From the NCBI RefSeq assembly GCF_028682635.1, contig NZ_JANHLK010000002.1, positions 310,001 through 374,000 of the forward strand: a stretch of DNA of 64,000 bases, in the 5' to 3' direction. This document shows positions 1 to 7,777 of the stretch, piece after piece (the stretch's first letter is position 1; each line of letters starts with the position of its first letter). Source of the DNA: Pseudomonas putida. GTDB taxonomy: Bacteria > Pseudomonadota > Gammaproteobacteria > Pseudomonadales > Pseudomonadaceae. The translations under genes and the position numbers were made by a program. The notes below the pieces were generated by a model that was given only the letters and a program-made list of their open reading frames with translations, was not told the origin of the DNA and made no database searches.

Positions 1-823
1 CCACGCCCACCCGCCACGACACCACCACTTGCAGGTCCGGTGGTCGCTGGTCGATGTCCAGCAAGGTCAATTCACCCCGCGCCAGTTCCTCGGCCACCAG
101 CACCGGTGGCAATGCGCCGATGCCAAAGCCGTCGCGCAGCAGGCGGGTGATCGCCGAGACCGAGTTCACGCAGTTCAGCCGAGGCGCGATGACGCCGTTG
201 GCCTGCATCAGCGCGAGCACTTCCTGATGGGGATGGGAGTTTTTCGAGTAGGTAATGATCCGCTCATTGGCCAGGTCGGCGATGCCTGAGTAGTCGCGGT
301 TGTAGAGTGAATTGCTGGCGACGATCCAGCCCATGGGGTGGCTGGCCAGTTCCAGGCTGCGCACGCTTTCCTGGCGCAGCAGGTCGGTTTGCAGGATCAC
401 GTCGAGAAAGCCTTTTTGCAGCTGATCGCAGAGGTTCAGCGAGGTATCGGCCACCAGTTCGATTTCCACCAGCGGGTAGTGATCGGTCATCTGCGCCACC
501 AACGGGCTCAGCCAGGTGTGGATCACCGTGTCCATCACGCCGATGCGCACGCGACCGGCCTTGCAGGAGCGGGTCTCGATCGACTGTTTGAGCGCTTGCA
601 TGGTGTCCATCATCTGCTCGGCGTATTCGAGCACTTTCAAGCCTTCCGGCGTCAGGCTCACGCCCCGTGAGTCGCGCAGGAACAGCTTCACCCCAAGCTC
701 GCCTTCGAGCACGGCGATGCGGCTGGAAATCGACGCCTGGGTGGTGAAGAGCTTGTCGGCGGTGAGGCGGAAACTCTTGAGCCGGGCGACCCAGACGAAG
801 GTCTCGAGAAACTTCAGGTTCAT
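1..823 (-). CDS. LysR-family transcriptional regulator (partial, runs off left edge)
   Basis: The gene reads leftward from an ATG at 823 and is still open at base 1, so about 274 residues of a typical 300-residue LysR protein are present. The N-terminus starts MNLKFLETFVWVA and continues into a LysR winged helix with a TTQASISSRI recognition-helix segment. The rest is the two-lobed effector domain. It is divergent from an MFS carrier and pxpABC, so by position it is the likely regulator of 5-oxoproline use. Family is clear; the inducer is inference. Confidence 0.9.
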   Translation of the reverse strand, partial: MNLKFLETFVWVARLKSFRLTADKLFTTQASISSRIAVLEGELGVKLFLRDSRGVSLTPEGLKVLEYAEQMMDTMQALKQSIETRSCKAGRVRIGVMDTVIHTWLSPLVAQMTDHYPLVEIELVADTSLNLCDQLQKGFLDVILQTDLLRQESVRSLELASHPMGWIVASNSLYNRDYSGIADLANERIITYSKNSHPHQEVLALMQANGVIAPRLNCVNSVSAITRLLRDGFGIGALPPVLVAEELARGELTLLDIDQRPPDLQVVVSWRVGV

Positions 824-864
824 GTGATCAAGTTTTTCTTATGGCTAGGGCAGGTTTTTATTAG

Positions 865-891
865 TTGGACGCAGAGCGCTGGCGCGTCCAA
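865..891. promoter_or_regulatory. Inverted repeat between lysR and MFS gene
   Basis: Perfect 8-bp arms TTGGACGC and GCGTCCAA are separated by exactly 11 nt. The repeat lies 41 nt upstream of the LysR start and 79 nt upstream of the MFS start. The N11 spacing and position fit a LysR-type operator serving both divergent genes. Binding is inferred. Confidence 0.5.
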
Positions 892-970
892 AAATCGACA
901 CATCCGGTTCCCACGATAGGCGTCGTCGGGGCTCAGAACAATACCAATAAAATCAGCGCGGAGATTTGCC

Positions 971-2257
971 ATGAGTGCGCCCGACACCACCGCCATTCCG
1001 AAAGCCACGGCTCGCCCGGGACCTTTCGACTGGTATCGCAACATCAATCAGCAGGAACGCCGCACCTTCTGGAGCTGCAAGATCGGCTATGGCCTCGATG
1101 GCATGGACACCCAGATGCTCAGCTTCGTGGTGCCAACGCTGATCGCCATGTGGGGCATCACCACCGGCCAGGCCGGGCTGATTCACACCAGCACGCTGAT
1201 CGCCTCGGCCATCGGTGGCTGGGTGGCGGGGATTCTCTCCGACCGTATCGGTCGGGTGCGCACCTTGCAACTGACGGTACTGTGGTTTGCCTTCTTCACC
1301 TTCCTCTGCGGTTTCGCCCAAAACTACGAACAACTGCTGATTGCACGGACCCTGATGGGCTTCGGTTTCGGCGGCGAGTGGACCGCCGGCGCGGTGCTGA
1401 TCGGCGAAGTGATTCGTGCCCAGGACCGCGGCAAGGCCGTTGGCATGGTGCAATCGGGCTGGGCGCTGGGTTGGGGCCTGACCGCGATCCTGTACGCGCT
1501 GCTGTTCTCGATCATGCCGCCGGAAGACGCCTGGCGCGCGCTGTTCATCCTCGGCATCGTGCCGGCGATTTTCGTGATCTTCGTCCGCCGCCTGGTCAAG
1601 GACCCGGAAATCTACCGCGAAGCCAAAGCCAAACAGGAACCCAGCAACCCGTCGAAGTTCTACGAGATCTTCGCGCCCGGCATGCTCTTCACCACGATTC
1701 GCGCTTCGTTGCTGACCACCGGTGCATTAGGTGGCTACTACGCCATCACCTCCTGGCTGCCGACCTTCCTGAAGAACGAACGCGGCCTGAGCGTACTCGG
1801 CACCGGCGGTTATCTGGCGATGGTGATCGTCGGTTCCTACGTCGGCTATGTCATCAGCGCCTATCTGACCGACATCCTCGGCCGCAAGAAGAACTTCATC
1901 CTGTTCGCCGTCGGCTCCTTCACCATTGTGCTGCTGTACACGCAAATGCCGGTGAGCAATGGTGTGATGCTGTGGCTGGGCTTTCCGCTGGGCTTCTTTG
2001 CCTCGGGTATCTTCAGTGGCATGGGCGCCTTCCTGACCGAGTTGTTCCCGACGCGCATTCGGGGTTCGGGCCAGGGCTTCTGCTACAACATCGGCCGCGC
2101 GCTGGCGGCGTTGTTCCCGCTGCTGATCGGCCTGCTCAGCCAGACGGTGCCGCTGAGCGTCGGTATCGGTGCCTTTGCGGCGGTGTCCTACGGCGTGGTG
2201 ATCCTCGCGGCCCTGAGCTTGCCGGAAACCCGTGGCAAGCAACTCGACGCCCAGTAA
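971..2257 (+). CDS. MFS transporter, sugar-phosphate/aromatic-acid symporter type
   Basis: 428-residue inner-membrane carrier with about 12 hydrophobic segments. The cytoplasmic loop 2-3 signature DRIGR lies at residues 91-95, and a charged GLDGMD stretch in the first helix resembles the aromatic/organic acid:H+ symporters. A second conserved stretch, RTLMGFGFGGEW, follows near residue 130. The start is an ATG preceded by GGAG at 7-nt spacing. It directly precedes pxpABC on the same strand (73-nt gap), so the likely cargo is 5-oxoproline (pyroglutamate) or a related carboxylate. The cargo is inferred from context only. Confidence 0.85.
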   Translation: MSAPDTTAIPKATARPGPFDWYRNINQQERRTFWSCKIGYGLDGMDTQMLSFVVPTLIAMWGITTGQAGLIHTSTLIASAIGGWVAGILSDRIGRVRTLQLTVLWFAFFTFLCGFAQNYEQLLIARTLMGFGFGGEWTAGAVLIGEVIRAQDRGKAVGMVQSGWALGWGLTAILYALLFSIMPPEDAWRALFILGIVPAIFVIFVRRLVKDPEIYREAKAKQEPSNPSKFYEIFAPGMLFTTIRASLLTTGALGGYYAITSWLPTFLKNERGLSVLGTGGYLAMVIVGSYVGYVISAYLTDILGRKKNFILFAVGSFTIVLLYTQMPVSNGVMLWLGFPLGFFASGIFSGMGAFLTELFPTRIRGSGQGFCYNIGRALAALFPLLIGLLSQTVPLSVGIGAFAAVSYGVVILAALSLPETRGKQLDAQ

Positions 2258-2330
2258 CTGGTAATCTGCGGGCGTGTCATACGGATATGTCCCACAGCTA
2301 AAAAGAATAAAGCCTACAGGAGTGTTCAGC

Positions 2331-3083
2331 GTGAGCCGCCTGCTATTGAACTGCGACATTGGCGAAAGCTTTGGCAACTGGACCATGGGTCTGGACGCCG
2401 AAGTCATGCCCTTCATCGATTGCGCCAACATCGCCTGCGGTTTCCATGCCGGGGACCCGAGCATCATGCGCAAGACCGTCAGCCTGGCCCTCAGCCACGG
2501 CGTGCAGATCGGGGCCCACCCGGCCTATCAGGATCTGGTCGGTTTCGGCCGCCGCTCCATGGCCTATGCCACCCAGGAACTGCAGGACATCCTGCATTAC
2601 CAGATCGGCGCCCTCGACGGCATCTGCCGGGCTCAGGGCGGTCGGGTCAGCTACGTCAAGCCCCACGGCGCCATGTACAACGACATGATGGCCAACCCGG
2701 CTCAGCTGCGCGCCGTGCTGCAAGCGGTGGCGTCCTATGACCGCAACCTGCCGTTGATGCTGATGGCCACCCGCGACAACAGCGCCGCGCAGCAGTTGGG
2801 CGAGGAATACGGCGTGACCCTGTGGTTCGAAGCCTTCGCCGACCGCGCCTACGACAGCGCCGGCATGCTGGTGTCGCGGCAGCTGCCGGGGGCGGTGCAT
2901 CACGAACCGGAGAAAATCATCGAGCAGGCGTTGATCATTGCCCGTGGCGATCACCTCACCGCCAGTGACGGCAGCGCCTTGCACCTGCAGGCCAACACCC
3001 TGTGCGTGCACGGCGACAATGCCAGTTCAGTGGCCGCCGTGCGGCGCATCCGTGAAGCCTTGAACCAGCAGGGCGCGTCATGA
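2331..3083 (+). CDS. pxpA: 5-oxoprolinase subunit PxpA (LamB/YcsF family)
   Basis: 250 residues from a GTG start at 2331, chosen because ACAGGAG sits 8 nt upstream and because the N-terminus then reads [12 protein letters not shown], the family's usual opening. [11 protein letters not shown] at residues 33-43 is the second conserved block. PxpA acts with PxpB and PxpC in ATP-dependent opening of 5-oxo-L-proline to glutamate in the cytoplasm. The stop overlaps the pxpB start (ATGA), which indicates translational coupling. An in-frame upstream start would add 19 residues with no ribosome site. Confidence 0.93.
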   Translation: MSRLLLNCDIGESFGNWTMGLDAEVMPFIDCANIACGFHAGDPSIMRKTVSLALSHGVQIGAHPAYQDLVGFGRRSMAYATQELQDILHYQIGALDGICRAQGGRVSYVKPHGAMYNDMMANPAQLRAVLQAVASYDRNLPLMLMATRDNSAAQQLGEEYGVTLWFEAFADRAYDSAGMLVSRQLPGAVHHEPEKIIEQALIIARGDHLTASDGSALHLQANTLCVHGDNASSVAAVRRIREALNQQGAS

Positions 3084-3784
3084 AACTGCGGGTAGAAGTG
3101 GTCGCGCTCGATTGCCTGATGGTGCGTCTGTTCGATGAGATCGCCGAAGCCAACATGCCGTGGATGCTCGCCGCCAGCGAAAGCCTGCGGGCAGCGTTCG
3201 GTGACCGGCTGATCGATCTGGTACCGTCCTACACAACCTTGATGGTGCATTACGACCTGACTGCGCTGAATCCGGTGCAGGCCCGGGAATTGATCGCCGA
3301 GGCGTTGATCGACTTGTCGCCCAACGCGCGTACTCGAGGCAAATGCCATGTGCTGCCGGTGTGGTACGACTTGAGTGTCGGTCCGGAATTGAGCCTGTTG
3401 TCGCAACGCAGTGGGCTGGCGGTGGAAGAGGTGATTCGTCGTCACAGCGAGCGCGAGTACCAGGTGTTCGCCCTGGGCTTCGCCCCGGGGTTCGCCTTCA
3501 TGGGCCTGGTGGAAGAAGTACTCGCCGCACCGCGCCTGAGTACACCGCGCAAGAAAGTCGCCGCGGGCAGTGTCGGCATCGCCGAACGGCAGACGGCCGC
3601 CTATCCAGTGGTATCGCCGGGCGGCTGGAACCTGATCGGTCGCACGCCGGCCAAATTGTTTGACCGCAACCGAGACGGCTACAGCCTGATGCAACCGGGT
3701 GACACCGTGCGCTTCGAAGCGGTCGGCCATGCCGAATTCATCAATTTGGGCGGTGACGACACGCCGGTGGAGGCCCAGGTATGA
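3080..3784 (+). CDS. pxpB: 5-oxoprolinase subunit PxpB (KipI-like)
   Basis: 234 residues. The conserved core GFAPGFAF is at residues 133-140, followed by [19 protein letters not shown] and a [16 protein letters not shown] block, all characteristic of the PxpB/KipI half of carboxyltransferase domains. It pairs with PxpC to form the phosphorylating part of 5-oxoprolinase. Its start overlaps pxpA by 4 bases and its end overlaps pxpC by 4 bases, so the three subunits are made from one message. Confidence 0.93.
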   Translation: MKLRVEVVALDCLMVRLFDEIAEANMPWMLAASESLRAAFGDRLIDLVPSYTTLMVHYDLTALNPVQARELIAEALIDLSPNARTRGKCHVLPVWYDLSVGPELSLLSQRSGLAVEEVIRRHSEREYQVFALGFAPGFAFMGLVEEVLAAPRLSTPRKKVAAGSVGIAERQTAAYPVVSPGGWNLIGRTPAKLFDRNRDGYSLMQPGDTVRFEAVGHAEFINLGGDDTPVEAQV

Positions 3785-4704
3785 GCCGTCTGACGATTGA
3801 AGCGAGTACGCCGCTGTGCCTGTTGCAGGACGCTGGTCGTTTTGGTGTGCGGCACCTGGGCGTGACCCAGGGTGGCGCGGCTGATTGGCGTTCGATGTCC
3901 TGGGCCAATTGGTTGCTGGGTAACGGGCTGGATGCGCCGGTGATCGAAATCACCCTCGGCGGGTTCACCGTAGTGGCCGAGGACGAATGCGTGCTGGCGC
4001 TGGCCGGGGCCGATCTTGGCGCGCACGTGGACGGTGAACCCTTGGCACCGTGGCGCAGCTTCAGGCTGCAAAAGGGCCAGCGTCTGCAATTCACCCAGCC
4101 ATTGCTTGGCGCCCGAGCCTATCTGGCCGCGCCGGGTGGCTTCGATGCGCCGAAGGTGTTGGGTAGCAGCGCGACGGTGGTTCGCGAGGAGCTCGGCGGC
4201 CAGGATGGCATGGGGCGTGCGCTGGGCAAAGGCGCGTGCCTGAGCTATTCGGGTAACTCAGTGATGTTGCTGCGAGAGTTGACCGCAGACCAGCGGCCGG
4301 ACCTGAACCTCAAGGCCCCGTTGGACCTGGTGCTCGGTGCGCAGATCGGTGAATTCAGCGGGCAGAGCCTGTTCGATGCGTTCAACAGCACTTGGAGCCT
4401 GGACAGCCGTGCCGATCGCATGGGCATTCGTTTGTTGGGCACAGCTTTGCAGTACCAGGGAAAACCGATGATCTCCGAAGGTATTCCGCTGGGCGCGGTG
4501 CAGGTGCCGCCGGACGGGCAGCCGATTGTGCTGCTCAATGATCGGCAGACCATTGGCGGTTATCCGCGGCTGGGGGCGTTGACGCCGTTGGCGTTGGCGC
4601 GGCTGGCGCAGTGTTTGCCGGGGGCGCAGGTGCGGTTGAAGCCGGTGGTGCAGGATGTCGCCCATCGCGAGCAGGTCGAGTATTTGCACCGTTTTACTGT
4701 TTGA
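3781..4704 (+). CDS. pxpC: 5-oxoprolinase subunit PxpC (KipA-like, biotin-dependent carboxyltransferase fold)
   Basis: 307 residues. It opens with LQDAGRFGVRHLGVTQGG, the PxpC/KipA hallmark, and carries RADRMGIRLLG and a late GAVQVPPDGQPIVLLND stretch typical of the family. GGAGG lies 7 nt upstream of the ATG, so it also has its own ribosome site besides the 4-base overlap with pxpB. It is the last gene of the pxp operon; a REP palindrome follows within 10 bases of the stop and faces the convergent VWA gene. Confidence 0.93.
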   Translation: MSRLTIEASTPLCLLQDAGRFGVRHLGVTQGGAADWRSMSWANWLLGNGLDAPVIEITLGGFTVVAEDECVLALAGADLGAHVDGEPLAPWRSFRLQKGQRLQFTQPLLGARAYLAAPGGFDAPKVLGSSATVVREELGGQDGMGRALGKGACLSYSGNSVMLLRELTADQRPDLNLKAPLDLVLGAQIGEFSGQSLFDAFNSTWSLDSRADRMGIRLLGTALQYQGKPMISEGIPLGAVQVPPDGQPIVLLNDRQTIGGYPRLGALTPLALARLAQCLPGAQVRLKPVVQDVAHREQVEYLHRFTV

Positions 4705-4710
4705 AGATCA

Positions 4711-4777
4711 AAAGATCGCAGCCTGCGGCAGCTCCTACACCGATCTCTGTAGGAGCTGCCGCAGGCTGCGATCTTTT
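4711..4777. repeat. REP-type inverted pair, class GATCGCAGCC (R1)
   Basis: Arms 4711-4738 and 4749-4777 are near-perfect reverse complements built on GATCGCAGCCTGCGGCAGC and GTAGGAGC, with a 10-nt loop. It fills the convergent gap between pxpC and the VWA gene and could end transcription from either side. Confidence 0.9.
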
Positions 4778-4791
4778 AGACCGTCACCCGA

Positions 4792-5970
4792 TCATTTGGA
4801 CAGGAACCGCATCCCTTCCTCCAACCCCCGCAGGGTCAACGGATACATCTGGTCCTCGATCAAATCCCGCACAATATTGGTCGACGAAGTATAACCCCAG
4901 GTGTCCTTCGGATACGGATTGATCCAGATGAGCTTCTTGTACTTCTCCTTGAACCGCTGCATCCACACATAACCGGCTTCTTCGTTCCAGTGCTCGACGC
5001 TGCCACCCGGCTGGGTGATTTCGTAGGGCGCCATGGCGGCGTCACCGATGAAGATCACTTTGTAGTCGGCGCCGTACTTGTGCAGCAGGTCCATGGTCGA
5101 GGTGCGCTCGGAGGTGCGACGCATGTTGTTCTTCCACACCGACTCATAGATGAAGTTGTGGAAATAGAAGTACTCCAGATGCTTGAACTCGGTCTTGCAG
5201 GCCGAGAACAGCTCTTCGCAGATCTTCACGTGGGCGTCCATCGAGCCGCCGATGTCGAACAGCAGCAACAGCTTCACCGTGTTGCGTCGCTCCGGTCGCA
5301 TCTGGATGTTCAGCAAGCCGGCATCCTTGGCGGTGTGGTCGATGGTGCCATCGATGTCCAGCTCTTCCGCCGCGCCCTGACGGGCAAATTTGCGCAAGCG
5401 GCGCAGGGCGACCTTGATGTTGCGCGTGCCCAACTCGACTGAATCGTCGAGGTTCTTGTACTCGCGCTGGTCCCAGACTTTCACGGCCTTGCCCTGGCGC
5501 TTGCCGGCATCGCCGACCCGAATGCCTTCCGGGTTGAAACCGCCGGAACCGAACGGGCTGGTACCACCGGTGCCGATCCACTTGTTGCCGCCGGCATGGC
5601 GTTCCTTCTGTTCTTCCAGGCGTTTCTTGAATTCTTCGATCAGCTTGTCGAGGCCGCCAAGGGACTGGATCGCCGCCCGCTCTTCATCGGTCAGCGAGCG
5701 CTCGAATTCCTTGCGCAGCCAGTCTTCCGGAATCAGGGCCTGGAGGTGATCGTCGAGCTTTTCCAGGCCATTGAAGTAGGCCCCGAAGGCCCGGTCGAAC
5801 TTGTCGAAATGCTTTTCGTCCTTCACCAGGATCGCCCGGGACAGGTAATAGAACTCGTCCATGTCGGCGAAGGTCACGCGCTGTTTCAGCGCGTTGATCA
5901 GGTCCAGCAGCTCGCGCACCGAGACCGGCACCTTGGCTGCGCGCATTTCATTGAACAGGTTGAGCAGCAT
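4792..5970 (-). CDS. VWA-domain protein (CoxE-like), partner of MoxR ATPase
   Basis: 392 residues. The N-terminal half is helical and charged. Residues 131-150 are Gly-rich (GTGGTSPFGSGGF), and from about residue 233 a von Willebrand A domain begins with LLLLFDIGGSMD. Its MIDAS loop is D239-x-G-G-S243, a variant of DxSxS. Such proteins work with a MoxR AAA+ ATPase as chaperone or metal-insertion modules. The moxR gene is immediately upstream (12-nt gap), and AAGAGG precedes this start. No client gene such as a dehydrogenase or peptidase is adjacent, so the target is unknown. Confidence 0.85.
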   Translation of the reverse strand: MLLNLFNEMRAAKVPVSVRELLDLINALKQRVTFADMDEFYYLSRAILVKDEKHFDKFDRAFGAYFNGLEKLDDHLQALIPEDWLRKEFERSLTDEERAAIQSLGGLDKLIEEFKKRLEEQKERHAGGNKWIGTGGTSPFGSGGFNPEGIRVGDAGKRQGKAVKVWDQREYKNLDDSVELGTRNIKVALRRLRKFARQGAAEELDIDGTIDHTAKDAGLLNIQMRPERRNTVKLLLLFDIGGSMDAHVKICEELFSACKTEFKHLEYFYFHNFIYESVWKNNMRRTSERTSTMDLLHKYGADYKVIFIGDAAMAPYEITQPGGSVEHWNEEAGYVWMQRFKEKYKKLIWINPYPKDTWGYTSSTNIVRDLIEDQMYPLTLRGLEEGMRFLSK

Positions 5971-5982
5971 GGCATCAGCCTC

Positions 5983-6828
5983 TTATCGACTGCCGCGACG
6001 GCTCATGAACGCCAGACGCTCCAGCAGTTGCACGTCCTGTTCGTTCTTCACCAAAGCGCCGGCCAGCGGCGGGATGGCCTTGGTCGGATCGCGTTCGCGC
6101 AGCACCGCTTCGCCGATGTTGTCGGCCATCAGCAACTTCAGCCAGTCCACCAGTTCGGAAGTCGATGGTTTTTTCTTCAGGCCCGGCACCTTGCGCACGT
6201 CGAAGAACACATCCAGCGCTTCGCTGACCAGGTCTTTCTTGATGTCCGGGTAATGCACGTCGACGATCCGCTGCATGGTCGTGCGATCCGGGAACGCGAT
6301 GTAGTGGAAGAAGCAGCGGCGCAGGAAGGCGTCCGGCAGCTCTTTCTCGTTGTTGGAGGTAATGATGATGATCGGGCGCTTCTTGGCCTTGATGGTCTCG
6401 TCGATCTCGTAGACGTAGAACTCCATCTTGTCGAGTTCTTGCAGCAGGTCGTTGGGGAACTCGATGTCGGCCTTGTCGATTTCGTCGATCAGCAGGATGA
6501 CCCGCTCTTCGGATTCGAAGGCTTCCCAGAGCTTGCCCTTTTTCAGGTAGTTGCGAACGTCGTGGACCTTTTCCGTGCCGAGCTGCGAATCGCGCAGGCG
6601 GCTGACCGCGTCGTACTCATAGAGGCCCTGGTGAGCCTTGGTGGTGGACTTGATGTGCCAGGTGATCAGCTTGGCGCCAAAGGAGTCGGCCAGTTGTTCG
6701 GCGAGCATGGTCTTGCCGGTGCCAGGTTCGCCCTTGACCAGCAGCGGCCGCTCCAGGGTGATGGCGGCGTTGACCGCCAGCTTCAGGTCATCGGTGGCGA
6801 CGTAGGCCTGGGTGCCTTCGAACTTCAT
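5983..6828 (-). CDS. MoxR-family AAA+ ATPase
   Basis: 281 residues. Walker A GEPGTGKT is at 33-40, Walker B ILLIDEID at 111-118, and the sensor region IIITSNNEKELPDAFLRRC follows at about 152-170. The length and the early Walker A match short MoxR proteins. It is the first gene of a two-gene unit with the VWA protein; GAGGA lies 7 nt before the ATG. Upstream at 6878-6913 there are three tandem 12-bp repeats. Function is probably ATP-driven remodelling of a client delivered by the VWA partner. Confidence 0.88.
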   Translation of the reverse strand: MKFEGTQAYVATDDLKLAVNAAITLERPLLVKGEPGTGKTMLAEQLADSFGAKLITWHIKSTTKAHQGLYEYDAVSRLRDSQLGTEKVHDVRNYLKKGKLWEAFESEERVILLIDEIDKADIEFPNDLLQELDKMEFYVYEIDETIKAKKRPIIIITSNNEKELPDAFLRRCFFHYIAFPDRTTMQRIVDVHYPDIKKDLVSEALDVFFDVRKVPGLKKKPSTSELVDWLKLLMADNIGEAVLRERDPTKAIPPLAGALVKNEQDVQLLERLAFMSRRGSR

Positions 6829-6877
6829 CTGCTAATCCTCGAACGGTAACGCCGGCCTGAGCGAGGCAGGGCGCAGG

Positions 6878-6913
6878 GGTGCAATGAAAGGTGCAATAAA
6901 AGGTGCAATAAAA
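6878..6913. repeat. Three tandem 12-bp repeats upstream of moxR
   Basis: Units start at 6878, 6890 and 6902. Units two and three are identical (GGTGCAATAAAA) and unit one differs at one base. The array lies 50-85 nt upstream of the moxR start, in the promoter region of that leftward operon, so it may bind a regulator cooperatively. It could also be a simple replication-slippage expansion. Confidence 0.7.
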
Positions 6914-7029
6914 TGGTCAGCCCCGACTATAACGCGGTGTCCGGTCGGCTGTGAACGCAGACGGCTTATTCAGTCTCTGAATGGAGCGTCACATCTTGAC
7001 TCAGTCTCGGTGGCTGGCCAGTATTGAGA

Positions 7030-7048
7030 TATCGCCATTTTGGCGATA
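7030..7048. promoter_or_regulatory. Palindromic operator candidate before DUF4160 gene
   Basis: Arms TATCGCCA and TGGCGATA are perfect and separated by TTT. The palindrome ends 11 nt before the ATG at 7060, where a bound protein would block transcription or ribosome entry. The downstream partner carries a helix-turn-helix, as expected for an autoregulated pair. Confidence 0.5.
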
Positions 7049-7059
7049 GCTTGCCGGGC

Positions 7060-7289
7060 ATGTCTACTAAATACCGATTTCGAGATACGTATCGCATTCA
7101 GCTGCGAGAGAAGGACCATCCGCCGCACCACGTTCACCTGACCGGTGGAGGGCTGGATGTCATGCTGAGCCTGGAAACCGTCGAAGTGATGGCAGGCAAG
7201 GCACCGCCGCTGATTATCAAGAAGCGCTCGGGCGGATCAGAGCCCATCAGGCGCAATTGCTGGAGGATTGGAAACGATGTTACCCATGA
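7060..7289 (+). pseudogene. DUF4160-family gene broken by a one-base frameshift
   Basis: From the ATG at 7060 the frame reads MSTKYRFRDTYRIQLREKDH and then a PPHHVHLTGG block, the DUF4160 N-terminal pattern. After about 7200 the family's C-terminal helix continues only in the neighbouring frame, as YQEALGRIRAHQAQLLEDW and then KRCYP, with a stop at 7287-7289. Joining the two needs a single base restored near 7200-7215. The repaired protein would be about 76 residues, the normal family length. In the uncorrected frame translation runs on to 7452 inside the next gene. It is either a real inactivating mutation or a sequence error; I see no typical slippery heptamer. Confidence 0.75.
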
Positions 7290-7777
7290 AGCGACCACGA
7301 CTATCAGCAGTGGAAGTACTGCCGGATTATTGCCTGGCGCTGACGTTCATCGACGGTCAACAACTGACCCTGGACCTGAGTCGCGACCTGCAGGTTTTTG
7401 CCGGCCTGCAGCCTTTGCGTGGCAGTGCGTTCGAGGGGGCCATGCTGGGTGACGATGGCTGGTGCGTGGAGTGGCCTGAGCAGGACATCCAGATCGGTGC
7501 CGACACCCTGTACCTGGATGCGCTGGCGCAAAACGCGTCGGACGAAAATACCCGGATTTTCATCGACTGGCGCGCTCGAACCGGATTGCCGCTGAATCAG
7601 GCCGCCGAGGCGTTGGGCGTCAGCGCCCGCAGCATCAGCCGCTACAGCAGCGGTCGAGAGGCGGTACCGCGGTCACTGGCCCTGGCCTGCCTGGGATGGG
7701 ATTTCCTGCAACAGCAAGCCAATCCGCTACGGGCAGCCGAAGACACCGGGCGTTACACTGTCACGCGTAAAGATTAA
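7277..7777 (+). CDS. DUF2442 protein with C-terminal helix-turn-helix
   Basis: 166 residues. Residues about 8-90 match the DUF2442 pattern (VLPDYCLALTFIDGQ, DLSRDLQVF). Residues about 104-138 form an XRE-like helix-turn-helix (LNQAAEALGVSARSISRYSS). I chose the ATG at 7277 because GGAGG lies 10 nt upstream; the ATG at 7286 overlaps the intended DUF4160 stop as ATGA and is the alternative. DUF4160 and DUF2442 genes are often paired and have been suspected of toxin-antitoxin behaviour, so this would be the DNA-binding partner. The stop overlaps the convergent DUF748 stop by 4 bases. Confidence 0.8.
   Translation: MLPMKRPRLSAVEVLPDYCLALTFIDGQQLTLDLSRDLQVFAGLQPLRGSAFEGAMLGDDGWCVEWPEQDIQIGADTLYLDALAQNASDENTRIFIDWRARTGLPLNQAAEALGVSARSISRYSSGREAVPRSLALACLGWDFLQQQANPLRAAEDTGRYTVTRKD

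Noticed and set aside
865..2301. Long open frame on the + strand overlapping the MFS gene in another frame
   Set aside because: Composition is Arg/Pro/Gly-rich with no domain. It is a shadow of the MFS gene in GC-rich DNA.
7268..7777. TTG at 7268 as the DUF2442 start
   Set aside because: The TTG is immediately after the GGAGG site, too close for initiation; the ATG at 7277 or 7286 fits better.
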